DNA of 64,000 nt, from positions 124,001-188,000 of the forward strand of contig NZ_FZPC01000002.1 of NCBI RefSeq assembly GCF_900187975.1, given 5' to 3'. The notes below the pieces were generated by a model. The model searched no databases. It was not told the DNA's origin and worked only from the letters and a program-made list of their open reading frames with translations. A program made the position numbers and the translations under genes. This DNA comes from Pseudomonas delhiensis. GTDB lineage: Bacteria > Pseudomonadota > Gammaproteobacteria > Pseudomonadales > Pseudomonadaceae. Position 1 is the first letter of the stretch, and the number at the start of each line of letters is the position of its first letter. Positions 43,711 to 54,466 of this stretch are shown here, in pieces.

Positions 43711-43757
43711 GTAGGAGCGCGCCCTGCGCGCGAATCGCGGGCAGGGCCCGCTCCTAC
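43711..43757. repeat. 47-bp REPIN
   Basis: GTAGGAGCGCGCCCTGCGCG-type unit with inverted ends. It is identical over 47 bp to 26429-26475. Confidence 0.85.
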
Positions 43758-43860
43758 AATGGGGCGACATGGGAGACGCGAATTTTGATCCAGTCACCCC
43801 CGCGAACGAGGGAGCCCAGAAGACAGTTGCTCCTACAGTCTGCAATGAGGCACGGCGTCT

Positions 43861-43962
43861 CCCGTAGGGCGAATAACCGTTCGCGGTTATCCGCCGTTGG
43901 CCGGAGCGCCGGTGCCCGACGACGGCGGCGGATAACGCCCTAGGCGTTATGCGCCCTACGGG
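43861..43962. repeat. Family-B inverted-repeat pair
   Basis: The left end CCCGTAGGGCGAATAACCG..GGTTATCCGCCG and right end CGGCGGATAACG..CGTTATGCGCCCTACGGG are inverted relatives with about 30 bp between. Each end also contains its own hairpin (ATAACCG/CGGTTAT; ATAACGCC/GGCGTTAT). The 444-bp gap 43646-44089 consists of this and the flanking REPs, with a worn ATTCCCGC-type palindrome near 43796; no gene is seen. Confidence 0.75.
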
Positions 43963-44054
43963 TTGACGCCGAGCTTCGTGTTCATGCCGGTGAACGCCAT
44001 TCGCGTCTACCCCACCACCGTTGCCCGCTCCTATGGTTCCAGGGAGGCACGGCC

Positions 44055-44079
44055 GTAGGAGCGGACTCCGTCCGCGATT
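44055..44079 (+). repeat. Single REP next to the DUF3298 gene stop
   Basis: GTAGGAGCGGACTCCGTCCG plus CGATT, ending 11 bp before the stop codon of the minus-strand lipoprotein gene. Confidence 0.7.
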
Positions 44080-44089
44080 GGGCGCCCGG

Positions 44090-44845
44090 CTACTGCGCAC
44101 CACGCCCCGGGAAATAGTAGGGCTTCACGATCCCGTTGAGCCGCGGATAGGGAATCTTCAGCTCCGGGTGCCCGACCGAGTGCGGGGCGATGCGGTCGAT
44201 GTCGTACTTCAGCGTCAGCGCGCCGAAGGTCAGGGCGAAGTGCGGGGTCTTCTGGAACGGCCAGTCCCTGAGGAAGTTCGCGTCCTGCTCCACCAGCTTG
44301 TTCTGCACCACCCAGGCCTGGTGGGCCAGGCGCGCGGTGTCCCAGAACGCCTGTTCCTGGCCGGGCAGCAGCACGTCCTGCAGCGTCAGCACCTTGTGCA
44401 GGCGGCGGTCGTAGTTGATGAAGGCGCGGCCCGGGCGGCCGTACTCGCCGCCGGTGAAGACGTAGCTGGACAACTCGAGGATCACCAGGCCGTCATGCTG
44501 CTCGCGTATCTTCGCCTGCAGGTAGCTGCTCCAGCCCGGCCTGGCGCTGGCCAGGAAATCCCGCTCGTAGCCGGCGAGGCTGGCCGGGCGCGGGTCGTCC
44601 GGGGTTTCCCGGGTGAGTTCGAGCAGCTGCTGCTCGATGGCGGCGTCGAGCGCGGGCTCGCCGTCGAAGCCCAGGGTGTCCAGGTTGAACAGCGGGCACT
44701 GCTCGCCCTGGCAGCCCGGCTGCAGGTGTTCGAAGGCGGTGTGGCGGGCGCTCAGCGGGTCGCCCAGGCCCGGGCCGAAGAGGCTCTGGCAGCCGCCGAG
44801 CGCCAGCAGCAGGCCCGCGGCGGCAAGAGTTTTCAGAAAATGCAT
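44090..44845 (-). CDS. RsiV-like (DUF3298) lipoprotein
   Basis: A 251-residue predicted lipoprotein. The signal MHFLKTLAAAGLLLALGGCQ ends in a lipobox with Cys19. The C-terminal domain (GRAFINYDRRLHKVLTLQDV, then FALTFGALTLKYDIDRIAPH and ELKIPYPRLNGIVKPYYF) is the DUF3298/RsiV type, which in Bacillus RsiV binds lysozyme. It is likely anchored in the outer membrane, facing the periplasm. It is divergent from nudF. A role in peptidoglycan or lysozyme response is only an inference from the domain. Confidence 0.78.
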   Translation of the reverse strand: MHFLKTLAAAGLLLALGGCQSLFGPGLGDPLSARHTAFEHLQPGCQGEQCPLFNLDTLGFDGEPALDAAIEQQLLELTRETPDDPRPASLAGYERDFLASARPGWSSYLQAKIREQHDGLVILELSSYVFTGGEYGRPGRAFINYDRRLHKVLTLQDVLLPGQEQAFWDTARLAHQAWVVQNKLVEQDANFLRDWPFQKTPHFALTFGALTLKYDIDRIAPHSVGHPELKIPYPRLNGIVKPYYFPGRGAQ

Positions 44846-44975
44846 GGGAGTCCTTCTTTGCGTGTCCGGCGGCGATCGGCCGCGCGGCTTGGACCGGCGA
44901 AGCCGCGCCGGGTTCGCCGCGCCGCCGAGTGTAGCAGTGTCGCGCGGCTCCCCGCCGGGCGGTGGCGGAAAGAGG

Positions 44976-45004
44976 CTGCACGGGGCACGGCGTCGCGCTA
45001 GGAT
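44976..45004 (+). promoter_or_regulatory. Candidate nudF promoter
   Basis: CTGCAC (44976-44981), 17 bp, TAGGAT (44999-45004), 35 bp before the nudF ATG. Confidence 0.35.
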
Positions 45005-45038
45005 GGCGCGAAGTTCAACCGATCAGCGAGTGTGTGGG

Positions 45039-45656
45039 ATGGCGGATATCTTCAAGGCGGGCCCTGACGATGTGGAGATCACTCGGCGCGAGGAATGCTT
45101 CCGCGGCTTCTATCGCATCGAGCGTCTGCACCTGCGTCATCGCCAGTTCGCCGGCGACATGGGGCCGCTGATCAGCCGCGAGCTGTTCGTCCGCCACGAT
45201 GCCGTCTGCGTGCTGCCCTACGACCCGCACCGCGACGAGGTGGTGCTGATCGAGCAGTTCCGCGTCGGCGCCATGGAGGCCGGGGTCAACCCCTGGCTGC
45301 TGGAGTTGGTCGCCGGGCTGATCGACAAGGACGAGGAACCCGAGGAAGTCGCCCGCCGCGAAGCCGTCGAAGAGGCCGGCCTGAACCTCGGCGCGCTCTG
45401 GCCGATCAGCCAGTACCTGCCCTCGCCCGGCGGCAGCAACGAGCTGGTGCACCTGTTCGTCGGCCGTTGCGACAGCAGCCTGGCCTCGGGCATCCATGGC
45501 CTGGAGGAGGAGGGCGAGGACATCCGCGTCCACGTGCTGGCCCTGGAAGATGCCCTGCAGGCCGTGCGCGACGGGCGCGTCAACAACGCCGCGAGCATGC
45601 TCGCCCTGCAATGGCTGGCGCTGAACCGTGCCGAGGTCCGTGGGCTATGGGTGTGA
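45039..45656 (+). CDS. nudF: ADP-ribose pyrophosphatase (Nudix)
   Basis: A 205-residue Nudix hydrolase that splits ADP-ribose to AMP and ribose 5-phosphate. The Nudix box is canonical: GLIDKDEEPEEVARREAVEE followed by AGL. A downstream Pro-rich loop QYLPSPGGSNELVHLF fits the ADP-ribose subfamily. It overlaps yqiB by 10 nt and starts a gene run (nudF-yqiB-cpdA-yqiA-parE) with the same order as in E. coli. Confidence 0.92.
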   Translation: MADIFKAGPDDVEITRREECFRGFYRIERLHLRHRQFAGDMGPLISRELFVRHDAVCVLPYDPHRDEVVLIEQFRVGAMEAGVNPWLLELVAGLIDKDEEPEEVARREAVEEAGLNLGALWPISQYLPSPGGSNELVHLFVGRCDSSLASGIHGLEEEGEDIRVHVLALEDALQAVRDGRVNNAASMLALQWLALNRAEVRGLWV

Positions 45657-46105
45657 ACCTGCTGCGCGAGCGCTACCGCGTCGACCTCGCCGGGCTGCAG
45701 GCCACCTGCGAGGCCAACTACCTGCGCCTGATGCGGTTGCTGCCGGACATGCGCGAGGTGCAGTCGCAACGCCGCGTGGCGCTGAGCGAGGGCGAACGCC
45801 TGCTCGGCGTGCTGGCCCTGGAGGTGATCGAGGCCTGCCCCTACACCACCACCCTGCAGGTGCGCCAGGAGCTGGGCCTGCCCTGGCTGCCCGCGCCGCG
45901 CCTGGAAGTGCGCGTCTACCATGACGCGCGCATGGCCGAAGTGGTCGGCGCCGAGCAGGCGCGCCGCCTGCTGGCCATCTACCCTTATCCGAACCAGGCC
46001 ATGCACCAGCCGGACGAGAAGAGCCAGCTCAACCTCTTCCTCGGCGAGTGGCTGAGCCATTGCCTGGCCTGCGGCCACGAGCTGGAGCCGGTGCTGCAGC
46101 GCTGA
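45647..46105 (+). CDS. yqiB: DUF1249 family protein YqiB
   Basis: A 152-residue protein of the DUF1249 (YqiB) family, function unknown. Landmarks are LQATCEANYLRLMRLLPDM, EVRVYHDARMAEVV and KSQLNLFLGEWLSHCLACG. The ATG lies inside the end of nudF (10-nt overlap), so its translation is probably coupled. Conserved placement before cpdA in both enterics and pseudomonads supports the family call. Confidence 0.88.
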   Translation: MGVNLLRERYRVDLAGLQATCEANYLRLMRLLPDMREVQSQRRVALSEGERLLGVLALEVIEACPYTTTLQVRQELGLPWLPAPRLEVRVYHDARMAEVVGAEQARRLLAIYPYPNQAMHQPDEKSQLNLFLGEWLSHCLACGHELEPVLQR

Positions 46106-46191
46106 AACATGGGTAGTGGCACTGCGCCATGATAGAATGTCGTTCGTCTGGCCGACGGCGAGCTTACTGTGAACTGTGACTCTTTCCCGGT

Positions 46192-46220
46192 TTGCCCGGC
46201 ACCGGGGCTGTCACCATACT
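46192..46220 (+). promoter_or_regulatory. Candidate cpdA promoter
   Basis: TTGCCC (46192-46197), 17 bp, CATACT (46215-46220), 40 bp before the cpdA start. An alternative extended -10, TGATAGAAT, lies at 46130-46138. Two tandem ACTGTGA units (46166-46179) between them resemble CRP/Vfr half-sites. Confidence 0.4.
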
Positions 46221-46260
46221 TCCTTCAACGACGACGCCTCGCCTGACAGGAGAAGGCGCA

Positions 46261-47073
46261 TTGCCTGCGAAAGAATTTTCCTCAAATGAGCCGGTGCTGC
46301 TGGTGCAGCTCTCCGACAGCCATCTGTTCGCCGAGCATGATGGCCGACTCCTTGGCATGGATACTGCGGACAGCCTGAAGCAGGTGGTGAAGCGGGTTCT
46401 CGAGGAGCAGCCGCAGGTCGACCTGGTCCTGGCGACTGGTGATATCTCGCAGGACGGTTCCGTGGAATCGTACCGACGTTTCCTGGATATCTGTTCCAGC
46501 ATCCAGGCGCCGAGCCGCTGGTTCCCCGGCAACCACGACGAGCTGGCGCCCATGCGCGAAGTCTGCGCCGACAGCGACCGGCTCGACCCGGTGCTCGACC
46601 TGGGCGCCTGGCGCATCGTCCTGCTCGACTCCACCATTCCCGGCGCGGTGCCCGGGCAGGTGTCCGCCGAGCAGCTCGCCCTGCTGGACGAGGCCCTGCA
46701 CGGCGCGCGCGAGCGCCACGTGCTGGTGGCCTTCCACCATCACCCGGTGAGCATCGGCAGCCAGTGGATGGACCGCATCGGCATCCGCAACCCGCAGGAC
46801 CTGTTCGCCGTGCTCGACCGCCACCGCCAGGTGCGCTGCCTGCTCTGGGGCCACGTGCACCAGGAGATCGACCGCCTGCGCGGCGACGTGCGCCTGCTGG
46901 CATCGCCTTCCACCTGCGTGCAGTTCGCCCCGGGCAGCGAGGACTTCGGCGTGGACAGCCTGGCGCCGGGCTACCGCTGGCTGCGCCTGCTGCCCGATGG
47001 CGGCGTGCAGACCGGCGTGTCGCGGGTCACCGGCATCGATTTCCAGGTGGACTACAGCGTCCAGGGCTACTGA
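46261..47073 (+). CDS. cpdA: 3',5'-cyclic AMP phosphodiesterase
   Basis: A 270-residue calcineurin-like metallophosphoesterase that hydrolyses cAMP. The metal motifs are in order: LSDSHL, ATGDISQDG, FPGNHDE, FHHHPVS and WGHVHQE. The start is TTG at 46261, preceded by AGGAGAAGG at ideal distance; an upstream in-frame start at 46192 would add 23 residues unlike the family. In P. aeruginosa CpdA limits Vfr activity, and Vfr in turn affects cpdA. Confidence 0.93.
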   Translation: MPAKEFSSNEPVLLVQLSDSHLFAEHDGRLLGMDTADSLKQVVKRVLEEQPQVDLVLATGDISQDGSVESYRRFLDICSSIQAPSRWFPGNHDELAPMREVCADSDRLDPVLDLGAWRIVLLDSTIPGAVPGQVSAEQLALLDEALHGARERHVLVAFHHHPVSIGSQWMDRIGIRNPQDLFAVLDRHRQVRCLLWGHVHQEIDRLRGDVRLLASPSTCVQFAPGSEDFGVDSLAPGYRWLRLLPDGGVQTGVSRVTGIDFQVDYSVQGY

Positions 47074-47121
47074 CGCGTGCGGCTTGCAGGCAGCGGCTCG
47101 CTGCTTGTAGCCTCCCGCACC

Positions 47122-47730
47122 ATGACCGACATCCTCTATATCCACGGCTTCAACAGTTCCCCGGCCTCGCAGAAGGCCCGCCAGCTGATGGCCGTCATGG
47201 GCCGCCTGGGCTTGCAGGCGCACCTGCGGGTGCCCGAGCTGCACCACCACCCGCGCCAGGCCATGGCCCAGCTCGAGGCGGCCATCGGCGAGCTCGACCG
47301 GCCCTTGCTGGTCGGCAGTTCCCTGGGCGGCTACTATGCGACCCATCTTGCCGAGCGGCATGGCCTCAAGGCCCTGCTGATCAACCCGGCGGTGCTGCCC
47401 CACGGCCGTTTCGACGGCTACCTGGGGCCGCAGAAGAACCATTACAGCGGCGAGGAGTGGGTGCTGACCCAGGAACACGTCGACGCCCTGGCGGAACTCG
47501 AAGTGCCGCCGCCGGTCGATGCGGCGCGCTACCAGGTGTGGCTGCAGACCGGCGACGAAACCCTCGACTACAAGGTGGCCGCGGTGTTCTACCGGGCCTG
47601 TGCCTTGCGCATCGAGGCCGGTGGCGACCACAGCTTCCAGGGCTTCGCTCGCTGGCTGCCGGCGCTGCTGGCCTTCGCCGGGGTGCCGGCGAGCCGCTGG
47701 CACGACCTCGATTTCTCCACTTTCGACTGA
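47122..47730 (+). CDS. yqiA: YqiA-type alpha/beta-hydrolase esterase
   Basis: A 202-residue alpha/beta hydrolase. The nucleophile elbow is GSSLGG (LLVGSSLGGYYATHLA), the N-terminal strand reads ILYIHGFNSSPAS, and the acidic residue and His are in the C-terminal QTGDETLDY and AGGDHSFQGF segments. It matches E. coli YqiA, an acyl-CoA/palmitoyl esterase. ATG at 47122 is chosen because the 15 codons before it fall in a repeat-like gap. It sits 24 bp before parE. Confidence 0.88.
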   Translation: MTDILYIHGFNSSPASQKARQLMAVMGRLGLQAHLRVPELHHHPRQAMAQLEAAIGELDRPLLVGSSLGGYYATHLAERHGLKALLINPAVLPHGRFDGYLGPQKNHYSGEEWVLTQEHVDALAELEVPPPVDAARYQVWLQTGDETLDYKVAAVFYRACALRIEAGGDHSFQGFARWLPALLAFAGVPASRWHDLDFSTFD

Positions 47731-47739
47731 ATTTGCTGA

Positions 47740-49652
<1,913 letters not shown>

Positions 49653-49653
<1 letters not shown>

Positions 49654-50663
49654 TGCGCCGCGTCCTGGCCGCCCTGGCGGCCGTACTCGGCTGCGCCCAG
49701 GCCCTGGCGGACGCACCCGCGGTGGGGCAGGGGCCGGCCCTGCAGTTCCTCTCCGAGCACGCCGTGGAAGGCATGCCCGCGGGCAACTTGTCGGGGCTGG
49801 CGCTGTGCGGCGGCGAGCTGTGGACGGTATCCGACCGCGACGACGACCGCCTCTACGGCCTGCGCCCGGACGAAGCCCCGGGCAGCGTCTGGCAGGCCCG
49901 CGCCGAGACCTTCAGCGTGCCCGGGTTGCCCGACAGCGGCCTGTCCTGGGGCGCCCGCGCGCGCACCTGGCTGTACGGCCTGGTGCGCGGTGGGGCCATG
50001 GACTTCGAAGGTGTCAGCTGCGACGGCAAGGGCAACCGCTACCTGGTCAGCGAGGCCTATGCCGGCGTTCTGCGGGTGCCGGAGGCCGGCGCCGCGCAAT
50101 GGCTGGAGCTGCCGCCGACTCTGTTGCGCCAGGCGCGCGCCAGCGGCCTGCTGATGGTCAACAACGCCTACTACGAAGGCCTGGCCATCGACGCCGACGG
50201 CAAGCGCCTGTGGCTCGCCGCCGAACGCCAGCGCCGCGGCCTGCTGCGCCTGCGCAACGAGAACGGCAGCTGGAAATGCGACGGCGCCTGCGTGCTGCTG
50301 AGCGAGGGCGGCACGGCGCTGCCGCCGCCACAGCTGGAAAGCGACAAGCCGCTGGCCCTGGACTTCTCCGACCTGGCGCTGTACCAGGGCAAGCTGTTCA
50401 CCCTGGAACGCCTGGTCCACCAGGTCTGCCGGCGCAACGCCGACAGCGGCGCCGCCGAGCGCTGCTGGTCGTTCGCCGACGGCGCCCTGGCCCCGCAGCG
50501 CCGCTACGCCTTGCCCTATGGCGTGGCCGAGGCCCTGGTGATCGACGACAAGGGCGCCTGGATCGGCCTGGACAACGGCGATGCGGCGCGCGCCGACGGC
50601 GATGCGCGGCCCTACGTGCTGCGCTTCGCCGCCCCGGCGGAGGGCTGGCTGGGTGGCAAATGA
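49653..50663 (+). CDS. Secreted esterase-like (phytase-type beta-propeller) protein
   Basis: A 336-residue exported protein with a signal peptide (about 1-22, MRRVLAALAAVLGCAQALA) and an esterase-like-activity-of-phytase domain. Repeated propeller-like blades are suggested by LSGLALCGGELWTVSDRDDD, FEGVSCDGKGNRYLVSEAYA and YEGLAIDADGKRLWLAAERQ. It overlaps the parE stop by one base and the next gene by four, so it is expressed with parE. Enzyme activity is not proven for most of this family. Confidence 0.75.
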
Positions 50664-51184
50664 GCGAAGCACAACCCGGACGCCGCCTCGGCAAGGCCAT
50701 GATGCTGCTCGCCTGGCTGGCCGGCATCGGCCTGGCCACGCACTTCTTCGGCCTGTGGGAAAAGCGCCAGCACAACCCCAACGTCCAGCCTCAGTCGTTG
50801 CACGGCGACGGCTACGTGGAATTGCGCCTGCTGGGCAACCGCCAGGGCCACTACGTGTTCGACGGGCTGATCGACGGTACGCCGGCGACCTTCCTGCTGG
50901 ACACCGGCGCCAGCGCCGTGGCCGTGCCGGAAGCACTGGCCCTGCGCCTGCAGCTGCAGCGTGGCGCACCCATCGACCTGGATACCGCCAACGGCCGCAC
51001 CCGGGGCTGGCGCACGCGCCTGCAGCGCTTGGAGCTTGGCGACATCCTGCTGCGCGACGTGCCGGCGATCATCGCCCCGGGCATGGGCGGCAACGAGGTG
51101 CTGCTCGGCATGAGCGCACTCAGACAACTCGAATTCTCCCAGCGCGACGGCACCCTGGTGCTGCGCCAGAACACTTCCCCGTGA
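50660..51184 (+). CDS. Membrane-anchored retropepsin-like aspartic protease
   Basis: A 174-residue protein with one N-terminal membrane anchor (about 13-31) and an aspartic protease-like domain. The active-site motif is LLDTGASA, and a flap-like segment and C-terminal [11 protein letters not shown] follow. This is the bacterial clan-AA retropepsin-like family, which would act as a dimer in the periplasm. It overlaps the previous gene (ATGA) and ends 7 bp before parC. Confidence 0.8.
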   Translation: MSEAQPGRRLGKAMMLLAWLAGIGLATHFFGLWEKRQHNPNVQPQSLHGDGYVELRLLGNRQGHYVFDGLIDGTPATFLLDTGASAVAVPEALALRLQLQRGAPIDLDTANGRTRGWRTRLQRLELGDILLRDVPAIIAPGMGGNEVLLGMSALRQLEFSQRDGTLVLRQNTSP

Positions 51185-51191
51185 GGCACGC

Positions 51192-53456
51192 ATGAGCGAA
51201 ACCCTCGATCTGAGCCTGGAAGGCGTGGAGCGCCGCTCCCTCGCCGAGTTCACCGAACAGGCCTACCTGAACTACTCCATGTACGTGATCATGGACCGCG
51301 CCCTGCCGCATATCGGCGACGGCCTCAAGCCCGTGCAGCGGCGCATCGTCTACGCCATGAGCGAGCTGGGCCTGGACGCCGACTCCAAGCACAAGAAGTC
51401 GGCGCGCACCGTCGGTGACGTACTGGGTAAATACCACCCCCACGGCGACTCGGCCTGCTACGAGGCCATGGTGCTGATGGCCCAGCCGTTCTCCTACCGC
51501 TACCCGCTGGTGGACGGCCAGGGCAACTGGGGCGCGCCGGACGATCCCAAGTCCTTCGCCGCCATGCGCTACACCGAGGCGCGCCTGTCGCGCTACGCCG
51601 AGACCCTGCTCTCCGAGCTGGGCCAGGGCACCGCGGACTGGGTGCCGAACTTCGACGGCACCCTGGAGGAGCCGGCGGTGCTGCCGGCGCGGCTGCCCAA
51701 CCTGCTGTTGAACGGCACCACCGGTATCGCCGTGGGCATGGCCACCGACGTGCCGCCGCACAACCTGCGCGAAGTGGCTGCGGCCTGCGTGCGCCTGCTC
51801 GACCAGCCGGACGCCGGCGTCGGCGAACTGCTCGAGCACGTGCAGGGCCCGGACTTCCCCACCGAGGCGGAGATCATCACCCCGCGCGCCGACCTGCAGA
51901 AGATCTACGAAACCGGCCGCGGCTCGGTGCGCATGCGCGCCGTGTACCGCGTCGAGGACGGCGACATCGTGGTCACCGCGCTGCCGCACCAGGTCTCCGG
52001 GGCCAAGGTGCTGGAGCAGATCGCCGCGCAGATGCAGGCCAAGAAGCTGCCGATGGTCGCCGACCTGCGCGACGAGTCGGACCACGAGCACCCCACCCGC
52101 ATCGTCATCATCCCGCGCTCCAACCGCGTGGACGCCGACGAGCTGATGACCCACCTGTTCGCCACCACCGACCTGGAAAGCTCCTACCGGGTGAACCTCA
52201 ACGTCATCGGCCTGGACGGCAAGCCGCAGGTCAAGGACCTGCGCCAGCTGCTGACCGAGTGGCTGACCTACCGCACCGACACCGTGCGCCGCCGCCTGCA
52301 GTTCCGCCTGGACAAGGTGGAGAAGCGCCTGCACCTGTTGGAAGGCCTGCTGATCGCCTTCCTCAACCTCGACGAGGTGATCCACATCATCCGCACCGAG
52401 GAGCAGCCCAAGCCGGTGCTGATGGAGCGCTTCGCCCTCACCGACGTGCAGGCCGACTACATCCTCGACACCCGCCTGCGCCAGCTGGCGCGCCTGGAAG
52501 AGATGAAAATCCGCGGCGAGCAGGAAGCGCTGGCCAAGGAGCGCGCCAAGCTGCTGGCGATCCTCGGCTCCAACGCCAAGCTGCGCAAGCTGGTGCGCGA
52601 CGAGCTGATCGCCGACGCCGAGGCCTATGGCGACGACCGCCGCTCGCCGATCGTCGAGCGCGCCGAGGCCAAGGCCCTCTCGGAAACCGAGCTGATGCCC
52701 ACCGAGCCGGTCACCGTGGTGCTCTCCGACAAGGGCTGGGTGCGCTGCGCCAAGGGCCACGAGATCGACGCCGAAGGGCTTTCGTACAAGGCCGGCGACA
52801 CCTTCAAGGCCGCCGCGCCCGGACGTTCGAACCAGTACGCGGTGTTCATCGACTCCACCGGGCGCAGCTACTCGCTGGCGGCCCACAGCCTGCCGTCGGC
52901 GCGTGGCCAGGGCGAGCCGTTGACCGGCCGCCTGACGCCGCCGCCGGGCGCCAGCTTCGAGCGCGTGCTGCTGCCCGAGGACAGCGCCCTGTACGTGCTG
53001 GCCTCGGACGCCGGCTATGGCTTCGTGGTCAAGGGCGAGGACATGCAGGCCAAGAACAAGGCCGGCAAGGCCCTGCTCAGCCTGCCCAACGGCGCGCAGG
53101 TGATGGCCCCGCGGCCGGTGGCCGACGTCGAGCAGGACTGGCTGGCGGCGGTGACCACCGAGGGCCGCCTGCTGCTGTTCAAGGTCTCCGACCTGCCGCA
53201 ACTGGCCAAGGGCAAGGGCAACAAGATCATCAGCGTACCGGGCGAGCGCGTGGCCAGCCGCGAGGAATACCTGACCGACCTGGCAGTTCTGCCGCCGGGG
53301 GCGACCCTCGTGCTGCAGGCCGGCAAGCGCACCCTGTCGTTGCGCGGCGACGACCTGGAGCACTACAAGGGTGAGCGCGGCCGGCGTGGCAACAAGCTGC
53401 CGCGTGGCTTCCAGCGGGTCGATGCACTGCTGGTCGAGTCGCTGTCTCAGGACTGA
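51192..53456 (+). CDS. parC: DNA topoisomerase IV subunit A
   Basis: A 754-residue type IIA topoisomerase breakage subunit. The catalytic Tyr127 is in [10 protein letters not shown]. The quinolone-resistance region [12 protein letters not shown] carries Ser87 and Glu91, the usual susceptible residues. The C-terminal DNA-wrapping domain (about 500-750) has the expected weak repeats. GAGGCACGC lies just before the ATG. A complex hairpin region follows the stop. Confidence 0.96.
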   Translation: MSETLDLSLEGVERRSLAEFTEQAYLNYSMYVIMDRALPHIGDGLKPVQRRIVYAMSELGLDADSKHKKSARTVGDVLGKYHPHGDSACYEAMVLMAQPFSYRYPLVDGQGNWGAPDDPKSFAAMRYTEARLSRYAETLLSELGQGTADWVPNFDGTLEEPAVLPARLPNLLLNGTTGIAVGMATDVPPHNLREVAAACVRLLDQPDAGVGELLEHVQGPDFPTEAEIITPRADLQKIYETGRGSVRMRAVYRVEDGDIVVTALPHQVSGAKVLEQIAAQMQAKKLPMVADLRDESDHEHPTRIVIIPRSNRVDADELMTHLFATTDLESSYRVNLNVIGLDGKPQVKDLRQLLTEWLTYRTDTVRRRLQFRLDKVEKRLHLLEGLLIAFLNLDEVIHIIRTEEQPKPVLMERFALTDVQADYILDTRLRQLARLEEMKIRGEQEALAKERAKLLAILGSNAKLRKLVRDELIADAEAYGDDRRSPIVERAEAKALSETELMPTEPVTVVLSDKGWVRCAKGHEIDAEGLSYKAGDTFKAAAPGRSNQYAVFIDSTGRSYSLAAHSLPSARGQGEPLTGRLTPPPGASFERVLLPEDSALYVLASDAGYGFVVKGEDMQAKNKAGKALLSLPNGAQVMAPRPVADVEQDWLAAVTTEGRLLLFKVSDLPQLAKGKGNKIISVPGERVASREEYLTDLAVLPPGATLVLQAGKRTLSLRGDDLEHYKGERGRRGNKLPRGFQRVDALLVESLSQD

Positions 53457-53482
53457 AACGCTCTGCGATACACTCTGCCTCT

Positions 53483-53557
53483 GGAGCTATGGCGCCGGTT
53501 AAGGGATGATAGGTCCCTTTGACACGGGCGCCTTGGCTCCATTGTCGTTTTGGTTAG
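53483..53557 (+). terminator. Compound hairpin with T-rich tail after parC
   Basis: The outer stem GGAGC..GGCGCC (53483-53496) pairs with GGCGCC..GGCTCC (53527-53540). The inner stem AAGGGA (53501) pairs with TCCCTT (53514). The tail has TTTT and then TTTTTT (53551-53556). It could be the parC terminator, or a structured leader of the next gene; a further small hairpin CGCCGA-TCT-TCGGCG lies at 53578-53592. Confidence 0.55.
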
Positions 53558-53611
53558 TGGTTTTTTGTAGCAAGTGACGCCGATCTTCGGCGAATTAACG
53601 GTGATTGCACG

Positions 53612-54325
53612 ATGAGCGCCCTGCGCGTCCTCGCATGTCTTTCCCTCGTCGGCCTCCTCGGGCTGGCGGGCTGTACGGTGAATCGACCGACCCAGCTGTA
53701 CCAACTGGACGCCGGGGCGACCCCGGTGCCCACCCGCGACAACGGTATCGCCGTACTGCTCGGGCCGGTGCAACTGGCCGACTACCTGCAACGTGAGTCC
53801 ATGGTCCAGCGCCAGGCCGATGGCATCCTCAACCTGTCCACCGAGGCGCGCTGGGCTGGCAGCCTGGAAACCAACGTCAGCCAGTTGCTGGTGCGCCAGT
53901 TGTCCAGCAGCCTGGACACCACCCGCCTGGCGCTGTTCCCGGAGCAGCCGGGGTTCACCCCGCAGGTGCAGGTGATGCTGACCATCAGTCGCCTGGATTC
54001 CGGTCCGAAGGAGCCGGCGGTGCTGGATGCGCGCTGGCGCCTGCTCGACCAGAAGGGCGCGCTGCGCGACAGCCGCGTGTTCCATGAAGAGGAAAAGCAC
54101 GACGGCAGCCTGCAGGACCAGGTCCGCGCGCAGAGCGAACTGCTGCGCCGCCTGGCCGGGCAACTGGCCCAGGACGTGCGCCCGGTGGCGGTGGCCGCCG
54201 AGCAGCCGGCGGCGCCACGCAAGCCGGCCGCGGCCGCCGAACAGGCCGCCAAGCCCAAGGAAGAAGGGCCGAAGATGCCGTTGGTGGTGCCCATCCACAA
54301 CAACGCCGAAGTCTTCCGCTTCTGA
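53612..54325 (+). CDS. PqiC-like ABC-transport auxiliary lipoprotein
   Basis: A 237-residue lipoprotein. The signal ends LGLAGC, with Cys21 as the lipidated residue, followed by the PqiC/ABC_trans_aux domain (VNRPTQLYQLDAG, IAVLLGPVQLADYLQRESMV, SLETNVSQLLVRQLSSSLDT). The last 50 residues are an Ala/Pro/Lys-rich tail. Relatives work with MCE proteins such as PqiB in lipid transport across the envelope, but no MCE, permease or ATPase gene is adjacent here, so its partner is elsewhere. Confidence 0.8.
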   Translation: MSALRVLACLSLVGLLGLAGCTVNRPTQLYQLDAGATPVPTRDNGIAVLLGPVQLADYLQRESMVQRQADGILNLSTEARWAGSLETNVSQLLVRQLSSSLDTTRLALFPEQPGFTPQVQVMLTISRLDSGPKEPAVLDARWRLLDQKGALRDSRVFHEEEKHDGSLQDQVRAQSELLRRLAGQLAQDVRPVAVAAEQPAAPRKPAAAAEQAAKPKEEGPKMPLVVPIHNNAEVFRF

Positions 54326-54335
54326 TCGCCGACGG

Positions 54336-54358
54336 CCCGCGGGTGTCCTGCCCGCGGG
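54336..54358 (+). terminator. Hairpin after the PqiC-like gene
   Basis: CCCGCGGG-TGTCCTG-CCCGCGGG, an 8-bp perfect stem, is followed by TCGCTCTTCGTT. It is a plausible intrinsic terminator with a weak T-tract. TTGACG (54369-54374), 18 bp, TGCTAA just after it is a possible promoter for the next gene. Confidence 0.45.
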
Positions 54359-54466
54359 TCGCTCTTCGTTGACGAATTCTTGACCATGACGGTGCTAACA
54401 AGGCTGCGGTTCTGCCGGCGCCGTTGATCGGAATCCCTTCGGTTGGCGCCCGGCGGGGGTAGGTCC

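Noticed and set aside
51441-51470. Quinolone-resistance change in parC
   Set aside because: Codons 87 and 91 encode Ser and Glu, the usual susceptible residues.
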